Assembly (NCBI RefSeq): GCF_040049295.1
Contig: NZ_JBDZDQ010000003.1
Coordinates: 434,001-498,000 of the forward strand
Source: Sphingomonas sp. KR3-1
Lineage (GTDB): Bacteria; Pseudomonadota; Alphaproteobacteria; Sphingomonadales; Sphingomonadaceae
Length of the DNA: 64,000 bases
Reading direction: 5' to 3'
Notes under the pieces: model-generated
The model's input: only the letters and a program-made list of their open reading frames with translations
The model's database searches: none
What the model was told of the DNA's origin: nothing
Shown here: one piece after another, positions 1 to 11,321 of the stretch
Layout of the letters: the number at the start of each line of letters is the position of its first letter
Numbering within the stretch: the first letter of the stretch is position 1
Made by a program: the position numbers and the translations under genes

Positions 1-263
1 ATCACGCCGGCACGCAGCTCCGCGAAGTCGATGTTGAGCATCATCACCACGAACAGGAACAGCACGGCGACCGCGCCGACATAGACGATGACGAGGAGCA
101 TCGCGATGAACTCGGCATTGGCGAGCACCATCAGCCCGGCGGCGTTGAAGAACGCCAGGATGAGCCACAGCACGCTGTGCACCGGGTTGCGCGACAGGAT
201 CGTCATGAGCCCGGAGGCACACACGACGATCGCGAACAGGAAAAAGGCGAGGATCTGGATCAC
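1..263 (-). CDS. nuoJ: NADH-quinone oxidoreductase subunit J (NuoJ), 5' part only
   Basis: Membrane subunit of respiratory complex I, part of the proton-pumping arm. About 87 N-terminal residues are visible, starting [13 protein letters not shown] and running through three hydrophobic helices typical of NuoJ ([18 protein letters not shown] is diagnostic). The rest lies beyond the window edge. The start is a GTG at 263, because the frame is closed by a stop just upstream. It lies 33 bases after the nuoI stop, on the same strand, as the last visible gene of the nuo operon. Recognition is confident; length and C-terminus cannot be judged. Confidence 0.9.
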   Translation of the reverse strand, partial: MIQILAFFLFAIVVCASGLMTILSRNPVHSVLWLILAFFNAAGLMVLANAEFIAMLLVIVYVGAVAVLFLFVVMMLNIDFAELRAGV

Positions 264-296
264 GGAATCGGACAGCCCCTGTAAGTTGGCGTGCGC

Positions 297-782
297 TTAA
301 CGGTACGGTGCATCGGCGGCAAGGTTCGCGGCGATGGCGCGCTCCCAGCGGTCACCGTTCTCGAGCAGCTTCTCCTTCTGGTAGATCAGCTCCTCGCGGG
401 TCTCGGTGGCGAACTCGAAGTTCGGGCCCTCGACGATCGCATCGACCGGGCAGGCCTCCTGGCACAGGCCGCAATAGATGCACTTGGTCATGTCGATGTC
501 GTAGCGCGTGGTGCGGCGGCTACCGTCCTCGCGCGGCTCGGCCTCGATCGTGATCGCCAGCGCCGGGCAGACCGCCTCGCACAGCTTGCACGCGATGCAG
601 CGCTCTTCGCCGTTCGGATAGCGGCGCAACGCGTGCTCGCCGCGGAAACGGGGCGAGATCGGGTTCTTCTCGTAGGGATAGTTGATCGTCGCCTTGGGCT
701 TGAAGAAATACTTCAAGGTCAGCGCGTGCGCCTTGATGAACTCCCAGAGGGTCCAGGTGCGGATGAAATGGGCGACGTTCAC
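297..782 (-). CDS. nuoI: NADH-quinone oxidoreductase subunit I (NuoI)
   Basis: Peripheral-arm subunit carrying the two 4Fe-4S clusters N6a and N6b that pass electrons towards quinone. At 161 residues it has the usual length. Two ferredoxin motifs are intact: [12 protein letters not shown] (Cys 62, 65, 68, 72) and [12 protein letters not shown] (Cys 101, 104, 107, 111). The start is GTG, overlapping the nuoH stop by four bases (GTGA), so translation is probably coupled. Nothing suggests loss of function. Confidence 0.97.
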   Translation of the reverse strand: MNVAHFIRTWTLWEFIKAHALTLKYFFKPKATINYPYEKNPISPRFRGEHALRRYPNGEERCIACKLCEAVCPALAITIEAEPREDGSRRTTRYDIDMTKCIYCGLCQEACPVDAIVEGPNFEFATETREELIYQKEKLLENGDRWERAIAANLAADAPYR

Positions 783-1831
783 AGCGGTGCTCCGACCCGG
801 GTCAGCATGAGATACCCGGACACGAGGAAAACGAAGAGAAGCGACAGCGGCAGGAAGATCTTCCAGCCCAGGCGCATCAGCTGGTCATAGCGGTACCTGG
901 GCACCGTGGCCTTCACCCAGCTGAAGCAGAAGAAGAAGAAGCACATCTTGAGCAGCAGCCAGATGATGCCCGGGATGACGTAGAGCGGCGCCCAGTCGAG
1001 CGGCGGCAGGTATCCGCCCCAGAACAAAGTGGCGTTCAGCGCGCACATTAGGATGACGTTGGCATATTCGCCCAGCCAGTATAACGCGAAGGCCATCGAC
1101 GAATATTCGGTCTGATAGCCCGCGACGAGCTCGCTCTCGGCCTCGGCCAGGTCGAACGGCGCGCGCTGCGTCTCGGCGAGCGACGAGATGAAGAACACGA
1201 TCGCCATCGGGAAGAGCAGCGGGTTGGCGAAATAGCCGTTCACCCAGCCGAAGATCGCCCCGCCCTTCTGCTGCTCGACGATTGTGCCCAGGTTGAAGCT
1301 GCCGGCCCAGAGCACGACCGCGATCAGCACGAAGCCGATCGAGACTTCGTAGCTCACCATCTGCGCCGCGGCGCGGATCGCCGAGTAGAACGGGTATTTG
1401 GAGTTCGAAGCCCAGCCGGCCAGGATGACGCCATAGACGCCGAGCGACGAGGCAGCGAGCACGTAGAGCAGGCCGACATTGATGTTCGACAGCGCCACGC
1501 CCAGCTGGAACGGGATCACTGCCCATACGATCAGCGCCACCGTGAAGGTGATGATCGGCGCGAGCAGGAACAGCACCTTGTTGGCGCCCGACGGGATGAT
1601 CGTTTCCTGCAGGAAGACCTTGAGGCCGTCCGCGAACGACTGGAGCAGGCCGAGCGGGCCGACCACGTTCGGGCCGCGGCGCAGCGCCATCGCCGCCCAG
1701 ATCTTGCGGTCGACATAGATGATCATCGCCACGGCGAGCATCAGCGGCAGCGCGATGACCAGGATGTCGATCAGCGTGGCGATGAACCACGCCAGCTCGA
1801 ACGGCATGAACCAAGAGAACCAGGTCGTCAT
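779..1831 (-). CDS. nuoH: NADH-quinone oxidoreductase subunit H (NuoH)
   Basis: Integral membrane subunit at the junction of the two arms of complex I, forming much of the quinone chamber. It has 350 residues and about eight hydrophobic helices. It contains the conserved charged loop with [20 protein letters not shown] (about residues 220-240) that lines the quinone site, and the N-terminal [16 protein letters not shown] region. Its ATG overlaps the nuoG stop by four bases. Length and motifs are normal for the family. Confidence 0.97.
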   Translation of the reverse strand: MTTWFSWFMPFELAWFIATLIDILVIALPLMLAVAMIIYVDRKIWAAMALRRGPNVVGPLGLLQSFADGLKVFLQETIIPSGANKVLFLLAPIITFTVALIVWAVIPFQLGVALSNINVGLLYVLAASSLGVYGVILAGWASNSKYPFYSAIRAAAQMVSYEVSIGFVLIAVVLWAGSFNLGTIVEQQKGGAIFGWVNGYFANPLLFPMAIVFFISSLAETQRAPFDLAEAESELVAGYQTEYSSMAFALYWLGEYANVILMCALNATLFWGGYLPPLDWAPLYVIPGIIWLLLKMCFFFFCFSWVKATVPRYRYDQLMRLGWKIFLPLSLLFVFLVSGYLMLTRVGAPL

Positions 1832-3846
1832 TCTGCGGCCTCTGCGAAGTCTTCGCCGTGGATCAGTTCGGCCGAGCAGCGCTGCATGGTCGGCGACGCA
1901 CGGCAGATGGCGTTGGTGAGATAGAAATCGGCGACGGCATAGCCGACCGGGCCCGAAGCCGAAGCCGGAAGGCTCGGCGGCGCCCAGTCATAACCGGCCA
2001 GGCCTTCGCGGCCCAGCGCCGGCACTTCGTTCGCCATCTCGGCGCGCAGCTGCTCGAAGCTGTCGAACGGCAGCGTGTGGCCGAGGCGATCGGAGAGCGC
2101 GCGCAGGATCGTCCAGTCCTCACGCGCGTCGCCGGGGGCGAACACCGCGCGGTCGGCGCGCTGCACGCGGCCTTCCAGGTTCACATAGGTGCCCGGCTTC
2201 TCGGCATAGGTCGCGCCCGGCAGGATCACGTCGGCATGGTGCGCGCCCATGTCGCCGTGATGGCCGACATAGACCTTGAAGCTGTCGGCGAAGTCCTCGA
2301 ACGCGACTTCGTCGGCGCCGAGGAAGAAGGCGAGCTTGGGCTTGGCGGCGACGATATCGGCGATGCCGCCCTTCTGGGCATACCCGAGCATCAGTCCGCC
2401 CATGCGCGCCGCGGCGGTGTGGACGACGTTGAAGCCGTTCCACGCGCCTTCGGTCTCGGTGGCGGGGCGCTGGAAGGCCGAGGCCATCGCCAGCGTGGCG
2501 CCCTGCCCTGCCTTGAGCGCGCCCGGGCCGACGATCAGCACCGGCTTCTTCGCCGCGTCGATCGCCTCAGCCGCACGATCCGGCAGCTTGCCGAGGATCG
2601 ACAGGTCGTTGCCGAGCCACTCGACCTTGTAGGTCAGGTCGGTCTCTTCGCCGATCGCGAAGACCTTGGCGCCCTTCTTGATCGCCTTGCGCACGCGCGT
2701 GTTGATCAACGGCGCCTCGAAGCGCAGGTTCGAGCCGACGAGCAGGATCGCGTCGGCATCCTCGATCCCGGCGATCGTGGTGTTGAACGCCACCGAGCCG
2801 AGGTTCGACACGTCATAGGCGAGGCCGGTCTGGCGCCCTTCGAGCAGATCCGACCCAAGCGCCTTCACCAGCACCTTGGCCGCGTACATCGTCTCGCAAT
2901 CGAGCAGGTCGCCGGCGATCGCCGCGACGCTCGCGCCTGCGGTCTTCGCGGCGGCGGCGATCGCGTCGAACGCCTCGTCCCAGCTCGCTTCGACCAGCTT
3001 GCCGCCCTTGCGGACATAGGGCTTGTCGAGGCGGCGGCGGACCAGCGCGTCGACATGGTAGCGGGTCTTGTCGTGCGCCCACTCTTCGTTGACGTCTTCG
3101 TTGATCCGCGGGAGCACGCGCATCACCTGGCGGCCACGGCTGTCGAGGCGGATGTTGGTGCCGACGGCGTCCATCACGTCGATCGACAGGTTCTTCTTCA
3201 GCTCCCACGAGCGATACTCGAAGGCGACCGGCTTGTGGGTCAGCGCGCCCACCGGGCAAAGGTCGACGGCGTTGCCCGAAAGCTCGCTCTTGAACGCCTT
3301 TTCCAGATAGGTGGTGATCTGCATGTTCTCGCCGCGATAGATCGCGCCGATATCCTCCACGCCGGCCACTTCCTCGCCGAAGCGGACGCAGCGGGTGCAC
3401 TGGATGCAGCGGGTCATGATCGTCTTGATGATCGGACCCATATACTTCTCGGTCACCGCGCGCTTGTTCTCGGTGTAGCGCGAGTGGCCGCGGCCATAGG
3501 CGACCGACTGGTCCTGCAGGTCGCACTCGCCGCCCTGATCGCAGATCGGGCAGTCGAGCGGATGGTTGATCAGCAGGAATTCCATCACGCCTTCGCGCGC
3601 GGCCTTCACCATCGGCGTATCGGTGCGGATTTCCTGGTTGTCGGCGGCGGGCAGCGCGCAGCTCGCCTGGGGCTTGGGCGGCCCCGGCTTCACTTCGACC
3701 AGGCACATCCGGCAATTGCCGGCGATCGACAGGCGCTCATGATAGCAGAAGCGCGGAATTTCCTTGCCCGCGGCCTCGCAGGCCTGGAGCACGGTGGCGC
3801 CCGCAGGCACCTCCACTTCAATTCCGTCTACGGTTAGCTTCGGCAT
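1828..3846 (-). CDS. nuoG: NADH-quinone oxidoreductase subunit G (NuoG)
   Basis: Large iron-sulfur subunit of the NADH-oxidising arm. The N-terminus (about residues 1-80) is a 2Fe-2S ferredoxin domain with [15 protein letters not shown]. The His/Cys-ligated N5 motif [19 protein letters not shown] and the 4Fe-4S segment TRCIQCTRC follow, then a degenerate molybdopterin-oxidoreductase-like domain to the C-terminus. The 672 residues match the alphaproteobacterial/mitochondrial 75-kDa type rather than the longer E. coli form. Translation starts three bases after the secreted protein gene 3850-4527 would begin its stop region, so that gene sits upstream of it within the operon. Confidence 0.96.
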   Translation of the reverse strand: MPKLTVDGIEVEVPAGATVLQACEAAGKEIPRFCYHERLSIAGNCRMCLVEVKPGPPKPQASCALPAADNQEIRTDTPMVKAAREGVMEFLLINHPLDCPICDQGGECDLQDQSVAYGRGHSRYTENKRAVTEKYMGPIIKTIMTRCIQCTRCVRFGEEVAGVEDIGAIYRGENMQITTYLEKAFKSELSGNAVDLCPVGALTHKPVAFEYRSWELKKNLSIDVMDAVGTNIRLDSRGRQVMRVLPRINEDVNEEWAHDKTRYHVDALVRRRLDKPYVRKGGKLVEASWDEAFDAIAAAAKTAGASVAAIAGDLLDCETMYAAKVLVKALGSDLLEGRQTGLAYDVSNLGSVAFNTTIAGIEDADAILLVGSNLRFEAPLINTRVRKAIKKGAKVFAIGEETDLTYKVEWLGNDLSILGKLPDRAAEAIDAAKKPVLIVGPGALKAGQGATLAMASAFQRPATETEGAWNGFNVVHTAAARMGGLMLGYAQKGGIADIVAAKPKLAFFLGADEVAFEDFADSFKVYVGHHGDMGAHHADVILPGATYAEKPGTYVNLEGRVQRADRAVFAPGDAREDWTILRALSDRLGHTLPFDSFEQLRAEMANEVPALGREGLAGYDWAPPSLPASASGPVGYAVADFYLTNAICRASPTMQRCSAELIHGEDFAEAAE

Positions 3847-3849
3847 GCC

Positions 3850-4523
3850 TTAGTGCCCCTTCGTCGCGTCGGGGCGACCTTGCTTGTACAGGGCTTCGGC
3901 AGCCCAACCATGGATCGCCGTGCCGCTGATATCGACTCGTCCCTTGCCCCGCGCACAGCCATTGAGTGCAGGCGAAAGCGCGCGCGCAGCCTCCCGCTCG
4001 GTCGACGACAGCCGCTTGGCGCGCACCAGGCGATCGGCCGAAGCCGGATCCTGCGCCACAGCGCAACGCACCACCGCATAGCCGGCAGGCTCGGTGTCGG
4101 ACGCCGTGAAGGTCGAGCGCATCAGCGGCCTCCCGGCCGTATCGAGATAGGCCCGCTCCGCGATCGCGCCGCGCACCGCCCGATAGGGAAAGGTCATCTG
4201 CCGCTGCGTGCCGGACAGCTCGCTGACCGCCTGCGTCAGGCTCGTCTGGCCGAGGCTGACCTGAGCCGCCAGCTGCCGCCCCTCGAGCGAGGCGCCGAAG
4301 TTGACGCACTTGCCCTGCTTCCGAAGCAGCAGCTCGATCTGGCTCCGCTCGCCATCGCCGTCGGGCGCGGTGTCGAGCACCATCAGCGTCTCGCGCGGCG
4401 CCGCTCGCATGGCGCAGCGCGCGAAATCGGCCAGGATCTTTTCGCCGTCCAGATTGGGCTTCTTCTGCGCCAGTGCCGGCGTTGCGCAGCACAGCGCCAG
4501 GCTGGCCGATAGCAGCAGCCGCT

Positions 4524-4527
<4 letters not shown>
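3850..4527 (-). CDS. Secreted protein of unknown function embedded in the nuo operon, internally duplicated
   Basis: A 225-residue protein with a clear signal peptide ([20 protein letters not shown]) and no further membrane segment, so probably periplasmic. The mature part seems to be two related halves. Each has a Cys pair about 30 residues apart (FARCAMRAA...GKCVNFG and VVRCAVAQD...NGCARGKG) followed by a segment ending in RGAIAER or GWAAEALYK. It lies between nuoF and nuoG and overlaps the nuoF stop region (ATGA), so it is co-translated with complex I genes. It is not a known complex I subunit. No catalytic motif was recognised. A role in respiratory complex biogenesis would be inference from position only. 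Confidence 0.85.
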
Positions 4528-5822
<1,295 letters not shown>

Positions 5823-5996
5823 CTATCGGCCCTTCCCGACCATGTTCTGGATCAGAATGTACGCGAGCACGGCGATGCCGAGCACGATCGCGATACCGAC
5901 CAGCTTGAAAGCGATCTTGAGCACCCAGCCGAGCACGACGATGCCGCCGATGATCGCTAGGATGACGAAGACGAGGTTCTTGGTCTCCGGCTTCAT
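5823..5996 (-). CDS. 57-residue hydrophobic microprotein between nuoE and nuoF
   Basis: A short gene encoding MKPETKNLVFVILAII... with two hydrophobic stretches (about residues 8-24 and 31-50) and a basic tail NMVGKGR, so probably a small inner-membrane protein. Its ATG shares one base with the nuoE stop (TGATG) and its TAG abuts the nuoF ATG. This exact packing supports a real translated gene rather than chance. It does not resemble any of the 14 standard complex I subunits that I recognise. An assembly or membrane-anchoring role is only a guess. Confidence 0.75.
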   Translation of the reverse strand: MKPETKNLVFVILAIIGGIVVLGWVLKIAFKLVGIAIVLGIAVLAYILIQNMVGKGR

Positions 5997-6664
5997 CACC
6001 ATTCCCCCCGGTAATCGTGATTTTCGGTTTCCATCGCCGCCAGGTTGGTCGGCTCTCCGACCGGCTCGACCGTGTGGCGGCCGGGCTCCTGCGTGCCGGT
6101 CTTGGGGCTCTCGCCCTTGGCCAGCGCGTCGAGGATCGTCAGCGTGCGATCGAAGTCGAGGTCCTCGTAATTGTCGTCGTTGATCTGCACCATCGGCGCA
6201 GACGAGCAATTGCCCATGCACTCGACCTCGGTCAGCGTGAACAGCCCGTCCTCGGTGGTGTGACCCTTCTTGAGCCCACGCGACTTGCACGCGGCCATCA
6301 CGTCGTCCGAGCCGCGCAGCATGCACGGCGTCGTGCCGCAGACCTGCACGTGATAGCGGCCGACCGGCACCAGGTTGAACATGGTGTAGAAGGTCGCGAC
6401 CTCGAAGATGCGGATGTACGGCACGCCAAGCTCGCGCGCGACGAACTCGATCACCGGGATCGGCAGCCAGCCCTGCGTGTTGGTCTCCGCGCCGACCTGG
6501 CGCTGGGCCAGGTCGAGATAGGGGATGCTGCACGAGAGCTGCCGGCCCGCCGGGTAGCGGCCCATGATCTCCTGCGCCTTCACGGCATTTTCCGCCGTCC
6601 AGGCGAAATTGCCCCAGCGCGCGCGGGTTTCCGCTTCGTTGGGAAGTTCGGGTGCGTCAGCCAT
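5996..6664 (-). CDS. nuoE: NADH-quinone oxidoreductase subunit E (NuoE)
   Basis: Thioredoxin-fold 2Fe-2S subunit (cluster N1a) beside NuoF in the NADH module. The four ligands are present: Cys109 and Cys114 in CGTTPC, Cys149 and Cys153 in CMGNC. The segment PVIEFVARELGVPYIRIFEV is the usual NuoE core. At 222 residues it is longer than the roughly 165 of E. coli, with a hydrophilic C-terminal tail of about 40 residues, as in many alphaproteobacteria. Its start overlaps the stop of the upstream 71-residue gene by eight bases. Confidence 0.96.
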   Translation of the reverse strand: MADAPELPNEAETRARWGNFAWTAENAVKAQEIMGRYPAGRQLSCSIPYLDLAQRQVGAETNTQGWLPIPVIEFVARELGVPYIRIFEVATFYTMFNLVPVGRYHVQVCGTTPCMLRGSDDVMAACKSRGLKKGHTTEDGLFTLTEVECMGNCSSAPMVQINDDNYEDLDFDRTLTILDALAKGESPKTGTQEPGRHTVEPVGEPTNLAAMETENHDYRGEW

Positions 6665-6872
6665 TCTTCTTCTCGTTTGCGCAGGCGCTGTTGCGGCGGC
6701 GGCTTGCGATGAAGATCGGGATCATCGCGGTGTAGATCGGGATAAACGCCAGGAAGCCGGCATTGCCTTGATGCGGGTGCGCGCCCGGGAACCGGACGAT
6801 CAGCACCAGGATCAGGCCGGCGGTCATCACGGTGAAGGCGATCGCGAGCAGGGTCAGGGCACGCCGGTTCAT
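6657..6872 (-). CDS. 71-residue membrane microprotein between nuoD and nuoE
   Basis: Encodes [20 protein letters not shown]... with two predicted transmembrane helices (about residues 5-26 and 38-56) and a short basic/polar tail. The ATG overlaps the stop of the upstream SnoaL-like gene (ATGA) and its own end overlaps nuoE by eight bases, so it is inside the transcription unit and probably coupled. I do not recognise the family. With the 57-residue gene it makes a pair of unannotated hydrophobic proteins inside the complex I operon. Confidence 0.75.
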   Translation of the reverse strand: MNRRALTLLAIAFTVMTAGLILVLIVRFPGAHPHQGNAGFLAFIPIYTAMIPIFIASRRRNSACANEKKNG

Positions 6873-7207
6873 CGGATGAACTCCACACGATCGACCAGGC
6901 CATCCGCGAAGGAGTAGACCGACATCACCTCGAACGGATCGCTCTCGGGCGAGCGGGCGACCTTCTCGTGGAGGACCACGGTCTCGCCCAGCGCATAGCT
7001 GCCCAGGATGTCGGCGCGGTTCTGCGGGAACTCGGCGAACATCGCCTTCAGCCCCGAGCGCACGCCTTCCTTGCCCTCGCGCATCACCGCGCCGCGATAG
7101 CCCGCCTCGCAGGCTCCGTCGGTCATCAGCGACACGTACGCGTCGGCATCCTGCGCGTTGTAATGCGCGATCATCTCGTGCGCGATCGCGATGCGGGCCT
7201 CGCTCAC
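6869..7207 (-). CDS. SnoaL/NTF2-like protein between nuoD and nuoE
   Basis: A 112-residue protein starting at a GTG that overlaps the nuoD stop (GTGA). The sequence has the feel of the NTF2/SnoaL alpha+beta cone fold: an N-terminal helix [20 protein letters not shown], a [20 protein letters not shown] middle segment, and C-terminal strands ending [13 protein letters not shown]. Such domains bind small hydrophobic ligands or act as isomerases. The length suits a single domain. Function here is unknown. No signal peptide, so cytoplasmic. Its location makes an accessory role to complex I conceivable but unproven. Confidence 0.8.
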   Translation of the reverse strand: MSEARIAIAHEMIAHYNAQDADAYVSLMTDGACEAGYRGAVMREGKEGVRSGLKAMFAEFPQNRADILGSYALGETVVLHEKVARSPESDPFEVMSVYSFADGLVDRVEFIR

Positions 7208-8439
7208 CGGTCGCACTCGCCGAACACGATGTCGAGCGCGCCCAGGATTGCTGTGATGTCGGCGAGCATATGGCCGCGCGACATGAAGTCCATCGCCTGG
7301 AGGTGGCTGAACGCGGTCGGGCGGATCTTGCAGCGATACGGCTTGTTGCTGCCGTCCGAGACCAGATAGACGCCGAACTCGCCCTTCGGGCTCTCGGTGG
7401 CGACATACACTTCGCCGGCGGGCACGTGATAGCCTTCGCTGAACAGCTTGAAGTGGTGGATCAGCGCTTCCATCGACTGCTTCATCTCGCCGCGGCGCGG
7501 CGGCGCGACCTTGCGGTCGAGCGTGAGCACCGGACCCTCCGGCATCTGCTGGAGGCACTGCTTCATGATGCGCGCGGACTGGTAGACTTCCTCGACGCGG
7601 ACCATGAACCGGTCATAGCAGTCGCCGCGGGTGCCGACGGGGATGTCGAACTCGACCCGGTCGTACACGTCGTAGGGCTGCGACTTGCGGATATCCCAGG
7701 GGATGCCCGCGCCGCGGATCATCGGGCCGGAGAAGCCCCAGGCCACGGCGTCCTCGCGACTGACGATCGCGATGTCGACGTTGCGCTGCTTGAAGATGCG
7801 GTTCTCGGCGACCAGGCTGATCGCGTCACCGAACAGGCGCGGCAGGCGCGTGTCGAGCCATTCCGCGATGTCGGTCAGCAGCTTGAGCGGCACGTCCTGG
7901 CGGACGCCGCCGACGCGGAACCAGTTCGAGTGCATGCGGGCGCCCGACGCGCGCTCCAGGAAGTTCATGCAGTCTTCGCGGATTTCGAACATCCACAGGT
8001 TCGGCGTCATCGCGCCGACGTCCATCACGTGCGAACCGAGGTTCAGCATGTGATTGCAGATGCGAGTCAGCTCGGCAAAGAACACTCGCAGATACTGGCC
8101 GCGCAGCGGAACCTCGAGGTCGAGCAGCTTCTCGACCGCCAGCACATAGCTGTATTCCATGCCGAGCGGCGAGCAATAGTCGAGCCGGTCGAAATAGGGC
8201 AGCGCCTGGGTGTAGGTCTTGTACTCGATCAGCTTCTCGGTGCCGCGGTGGAGCAGGCCGACATGCGGATCGATGCGCTCGATGATCTCGCCGTCCAGCT
8301 CGGTCACCAGGCGCAGCACGCCGTGCGCCGCCGGGTGCTGCGGGCCGAAGTTGATCGTGTAGTTCGCGATCTCGGTGTCACCCTTGGTCGGCTTGCCGCC
8401 GTCGGTGACGCCTTCGATCTCGTCGAGATATTCAGCCAT
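7204..8439 (-). CDS. nuoD: NADH-quinone oxidoreductase subunit D (NuoD)
   Basis: Peripheral-arm 49-kDa subunit forming the quinone pocket with NuoB. It has 411 residues, beginning after a short leader with [17 protein letters not shown], the classic quinone-site His motif. The sequence [20 protein letters not shown] and the C-terminal end DIVFGECDR are typical. It is separate from nuoC, unlike the fused E. coli NuoCD. The ATG overlaps the nuoC stop by one base (TAATG). Fully intact. Confidence 0.97.
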   Translation of the reverse strand: MAEYLDEIEGVTDGGKPTKGDTEIANYTINFGPQHPAAHGVLRLVTELDGEIIERIDPHVGLLHRGTEKLIEYKTYTQALPYFDRLDYCSPLGMEYSYVLAVEKLLDLEVPLRGQYLRVFFAELTRICNHMLNLGSHVMDVGAMTPNLWMFEIREDCMNFLERASGARMHSNWFRVGGVRQDVPLKLLTDIAEWLDTRLPRLFGDAISLVAENRIFKQRNVDIAIVSREDAVAWGFSGPMIRGAGIPWDIRKSQPYDVYDRVEFDIPVGTRGDCYDRFMVRVEEVYQSARIMKQCLQQMPEGPVLTLDRKVAPPRRGEMKQSMEALIHHFKLFSEGYHVPAGEVYVATESPKGEFGVYLVSDGSNKPYRCKIRPTAFSHLQAMDFMSRGHMLADITAILGALDIVFGECDR

Positions 8440-9359
8440 TACGCTTCACCCTCCGGCGCCTTCTTGACGCGCGGCTTGCGGGGTTTCTTGACCAGGTCCG
8501 GATTGGCCGGCGCAGGGCCGTCGTCCGGGCCCGCCTTGCCGGCGCCGGTGTCGGCGGTGCCGTCGCTGGTCTTGGGCTTGGTCACCTTCGCCCTGGTCGG
8601 CTTGGCTGCCGGGGCCGGCTTGGCGATCTCGTCCGCGGTCAGCGGCGTCGGCGCGCCCTTGGCCTCGGGCTGCGGTGCAGCGGCGGGGGCCGGTGCGGGC
8701 GCAGGCGTCGGAGCGGGAGCCGGTGCCGCCGGAGCAGCCGCCTTCTCGTCGCCCGGCAGCACGTATTTCGCACCTTCCCAGGGGCTCATGAAGTCGAAGT
8801 TGCGGAAGTCCTGCGCCAGCGTGACCGGCTCATAGACCACGCGCTTCGCTTCTTCCGAGTAACGCAGCTCGACGAACCCGGTGAGCGGGAAGTCCTTGCG
8901 CTGCGGGTGCCCGACAAAGCCATAGTCGGTCAGGATGCGGCGCAGGTCGGTGTTGCCCGAGAACAGCACGCCGTACATGTCGTACACTTCGCGCTCGAGC
9001 CAGCCCGCGACCGGCCACACGCCGGTGACCGAGGGAACCGGCTTTTCCTCGTCGGTGACCGCCTTGACCTTGATGCGGTGGTTCCGCGTCAGGCTGAGCA
9101 GGCAATAGACCACCTCGAACCGCTCCGCGCGGTCCGGATAGTCGACGCCGGCGATCTCCATCAGCTGCTGGAACTCGAGGCCGGGCGTGTCGCGCAGCAG
9201 CTTCATCCCCTCGACCACGCGGGCGCGGTCGAGCGTCAGGTTGACTTCGCCGACCTTGTCCTCGGCATGGACCAGGATGTCACCGAGCGCGGCCGTAGCC
9301 GCCTCGATCACGCCGTCGTTCGAGGCATAGCGCGGCGCGGAGGTCTTCACGACGCTCAT
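8439..9359 (-). CDS. nuoC: NADH-quinone oxidoreductase subunit C (NuoC) with long Ala/Pro/Lys tail
   Basis: 30-kDa subunit of the hydrophilic arm. The family signature is clear at about residues 122-170 ([14 protein letters not shown], then [20 protein letters not shown]). The core ends near residue 205 ([16 protein letters not shown]). It is followed by a tail of about 100 residues rich in Ala, Pro and Lys and ending in basic [16 protein letters not shown]. Most NuoC proteins stop soon after the core, so the tail is an extension that looks intrinsically disordered. The ATG overlaps the nuoB stop (ATGA). Confidence 0.95.
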   Translation of the reverse strand: MSVVKTSAPRYASNDGVIEAATAALGDILVHAEDKVGEVNLTLDRARVVEGMKLLRDTPGLEFQQLMEIAGVDYPDRAERFEVVYCLLSLTRNHRIKVKAVTDEEKPVPSVTGVWPVAGWLEREVYDMYGVLFSGNTDLRRILTDYGFVGHPQRKDFPLTGFVELRYSEEAKRVVYEPVTLAQDFRNFDFMSPWEGAKYVLPGDEKAAAPAAPAPAPTPAPAPAPAAAPQPEAKGAPTPLTADEIAKPAPAAKPTRAKVTKPKTSDGTADTGAGKAGPDDGPAPANPDLVKKPRKPRVKKAPEGEA

Positions 9360-9931
9360 CGCTCGATCGTCCCGACGCGGCGGATCTTACGCTGGAGCTG
9401 CATGATCCCGTAGAGCAGCGCCTCGGCGGTCGGCGGGCAGCCCGGGACATAGATGTCCACCGGCACGATCCGGTCGCAGCCGCGCACGACGCTGTAGCTG
9501 TAGTGGTAATAGCCGCCGCCATTGGCGCAGCTGCCCATCGAGATGACGTATTTCGGCTCCGACATCTGGTCATAGACCTTGCGTAGCGCCGGGGCCATCT
9601 TGTTGCACAGCGTGCCCGCAACGATCATCACGTCGGACTGGCGCGGCGATGCGCGCGGCGCGGCGCCGAAGCGCTCCATGTCGTAGCGCGGCATGTTGAC
9701 GTGGATCATCTCGACCGCGCAGCACGCCAGGCCGAAGGTCATCCACCACAGCGAACCGGTGCGGGCCCACTGGAAAAGCTCCTCGGTCGACGTGACCAGG
9801 AAGCCCTTGTCGCCGATCTCGGCATTGATGTCGTTGAGGAAGCCGACGTCCGGCAGCGTGCCGGGAGGCGGTGCGCCGATCAGGCCGCTGCCAGGCAGGG
9901 GCGACGACGACGGGCTGAGTTCTACTCCCAT
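9356..9931 (-). CDS. nuoB: NADH-quinone oxidoreductase subunit B (NuoB)
   Basis: Subunit carrying cluster N2, the last iron-sulfur centre before quinone. The ligands are visible as the tandem Cys70-Cys71 ([10 protein letters not shown]), Cys135 (MGSCANGGG) and Cys165 ([11 protein letters not shown]). It has 191 residues from an ATG at 9931 that overlaps the end of nuoA by ten bases. The frame extends further upstream through nuoA, but the family length and the overlap support the chosen start. The N-terminal 30 residues are Pro/Gly/Ser-rich and variable. Confidence 0.96.
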   Translation of the reverse strand: MGVELSPSSSPLPGSGLIGAPPPGTLPDVGFLNDINAEIGDKGFLVTSTEELFQWARTGSLWWMTFGLACCAVEMIHVNMPRYDMERFGAAPRASPRQSDVMIVAGTLCNKMAPALRKVYDQMSEPKYVISMGSCANGGGYYHYSYSVVRGCDRIVPVDIYVPGCPPTAEALLYGIMQLQRKIRRVGTIER

Positions 9932-10311
9932 TCGAGCGCTCCCTTCTTCCAGGCGTAGACGAGGCCGAGCAGCAGCTCGGCGATGAAGACCATCATCGAG
10001 ATCCAGGCAGTCCAGCTGGCGGCCACGGTGCCCATTTTGAACACCGAGACAGCCCAGGGATACAGGAACGCCGCTTCGAGGTCGAAGACGATGAACAGGA
10101 TCGCGACGAGGTAGAAGCGCACGTCGAACTGACTGCGCGAATCCTCGAATGCCGGGAAGCCGCACTCATACTCGCTGAGCTTGGCCTCGGTCGGCTTGTG
10201 CGATCCGGTCAGGCGGCTGACCAGCATCGGCAGGAAAACGAACGCGCTGGAAAGCGCGAGGGCGACCCCGAGGAACAACAGGATCGGCAGATATTGTGAC
10301 AGATCGACCAA
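9922..10311 (-). CDS. nuoA: NADH-quinone oxidoreductase subunit A (NuoA)
   Basis: First gene of the nuo operon. NuoA is a three-helix membrane subunit near the quinone chamber. The conserved loop [20 protein letters not shown] lies between helices 1 and 2. The best start is a TTG at 10311 (TTG GTC GAT CTG), giving 129 residues, close to the family norm, with an AGAAGG ribosome-binding sequence just upstream. A longer reading to an ATG at 10443 would add an unlikely Arg-rich leader. Confidence 0.93.
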   Translation of the reverse strand: MVDLSQYLPILLFLGVALALSSAFVFLPMLVSRLTGSHKPTEAKLSEYECGFPAFEDSRSQFDVRFYLVAILFIVFDLEAAFLYPWAVSVFKMGTVAASWTAWISMMVFIAELLLGLVYAWKKGALEWE

Positions 10312-10338
10312 GGGCCTTCTCTTCTCGCGGATGCGGAA

Positions 10339-10369
10339 TCTGAGGGTGGCTTTAGGACGATGAACCGAG
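10339..10369 (-). promoter_or_regulatory. Possible promoter for the nuo operon
   Basis: On the minus strand TTGCCG is followed 17 bases later by TAAAGC, about 30-60 bases before the nuoA TTG start. This is the only spaced -35/-10-like pair I found in the 183-base gap between nuoA and the inositol monophosphatase gene. The match is modest, so it is a candidate only. Confidence 0.3.
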
Positions 10370-10428
10370 TGCGGCAAGGCCCGTAACCCCTGAGAATCAC
10401 TCGCAATAACGGGGTGACACGCGCGCGA

Positions 10429-10460
10429 CGGAAAACCCCGCAAAGCTGCAGGGGAAACCG
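10429..10460 (-). terminator. Possible terminator after the inositol monophosphatase gene
   Basis: Downstream of the stop at 10495 the minus strand reads CCCC, an 11-base loop with TGCAGC, GGGG and TTTT. The stem is short but the T run is properly placed, and the nuo operon starts beyond it. Weak candidate. Confidence 0.35.
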
Positions 10461-10494
10461 TTGGAAAACCGCAATTTAATGCCTCAGGCGCGCC

Positions 10495-11310
10495 TTAGCG
10501 CAGCGAATTGGCGACCAGCTTGTGCAGCTTGGAATGCAGCACGTCGTTCGCCGCCAGATACTGGTTGCGCTCGCGCGACATGTCCTGGCCGCGATAATCG
10601 GTCACGAAGCCGCCGGCCTCACGGATCAGCAGCATGCCCGCCGCCACGTCCCAGGGCTTGAGGTTCGATTCCCAGAACCCGTCGAAGCGGCCTGCAGCGA
10701 CCCAGGCGAGATCGAGCGCGGCCGAGCCGAGGCGACGAATGCCGGCAACCTCCGGCGCCACGGCGCCGAAGATCCGGCTCCACTCGGCGAAGTCGCCATG
10801 ACCCATGAACGGAATTCCAGTGGCGATCAGCGCCTCGTCGAGGTCGCGGCGCGCCGAGACTCGCAGGCGCTGGCCCTGCAGCCAGGCGCCGCGGCCCTTC
10901 TCGGCCCAGAAGCTCTCGTCGGTGAGCGGCTGGTAGATATAGCCGTGCGTCACCTCGGGCTTGCCCTGGCTACCGCGCGGATCCTCGACGGCGATCGAGA
11001 TGCAGAAATGCGGGACGCCGTGGAGGAAGTTGGTGGTGCCGTCGAGCGGATCGATGATCCAGCGCGGCTTGTCCGGATCGCCCGCGATCTCGCCGCGCTC
11101 CTCGACCAGGAAGCCCCAGTCCGGGCGCGCCTTCTGGAGCTCCTCGATCAGCGTGTCCTCGGCGCGCTTGTCGGCGAGGCTGACGAAGTCCGCCGGACCC
11201 TTGCGGCTGACCTGGAGGTGCTGGACCTCGTTGAAGTCGCGGCGCAGGCGCGGGCCGGCCTTGCGGCAGGCGCGCTCCAGAACGGTGATGAGGCCGGAAT
11301 GCGAAACCAT
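10495..11310 (-). CDS. suhB: Inositol-1-monophosphatase family phosphatase (SuhB-like)
   Basis: Mg-dependent sugar-phosphate phosphatase, hydrolysing inositol-1-phosphate or related substrates. Family motifs are present: the EERG glutamate loop (FLVEERGEI), the metal-site WIIDPLDGTTNFLHGVPHF, and the C-terminal NLKPWDVAAGMLLIREAGG. The 271-residue reading from ATG 11310 fits the family. An upstream extension would translate a palindromic repeat and is rejected. It is also similar to SuhB, which has regulatory roles in rRNA transcription, so substrate is uncertain. Confidence 0.9.
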   Translation of the reverse strand: MVSHSGLITVLERACRKAGPRLRRDFNEVQHLQVSRKGPADFVSLADKRAEDTLIEELQKARPDWGFLVEERGEIAGDPDKPRWIIDPLDGTTNFLHGVPHFCISIAVEDPRGSQGKPEVTHGYIYQPLTDESFWAEKGRGAWLQGQRLRVSARRDLDEALIATGIPFMGHGDFAEWSRIFGAVAPEVAGIRRLGSAALDLAWVAAGRFDGFWESNLKPWDVAAGMLLIREAGGFVTDYRGQDMSRERNQYLAANDVLHSKLHKLVANSLR

Positions 11311-11321
11311 TAAACAACTCC

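Noticed and set aside
1858..3837. Long plus-strand open frame of 659 codons opposite nuoG
   Set aside because: It is a mirror of a well-recognised gene on the other strand, with Arg/Ala/His-rich composition typical of high-GC antisense frames. Several similar long frames (24279-26390, 36085-38505, 39259-41643, 52742-55225) were rejected for the same reason.
10312..10443. Longer NuoA reading from ATG 10443
   Set aside because: It would add about 44 basic, unconserved residues before the first helix. The TTG start at 10311 gives the family length and has a good ribosome site.
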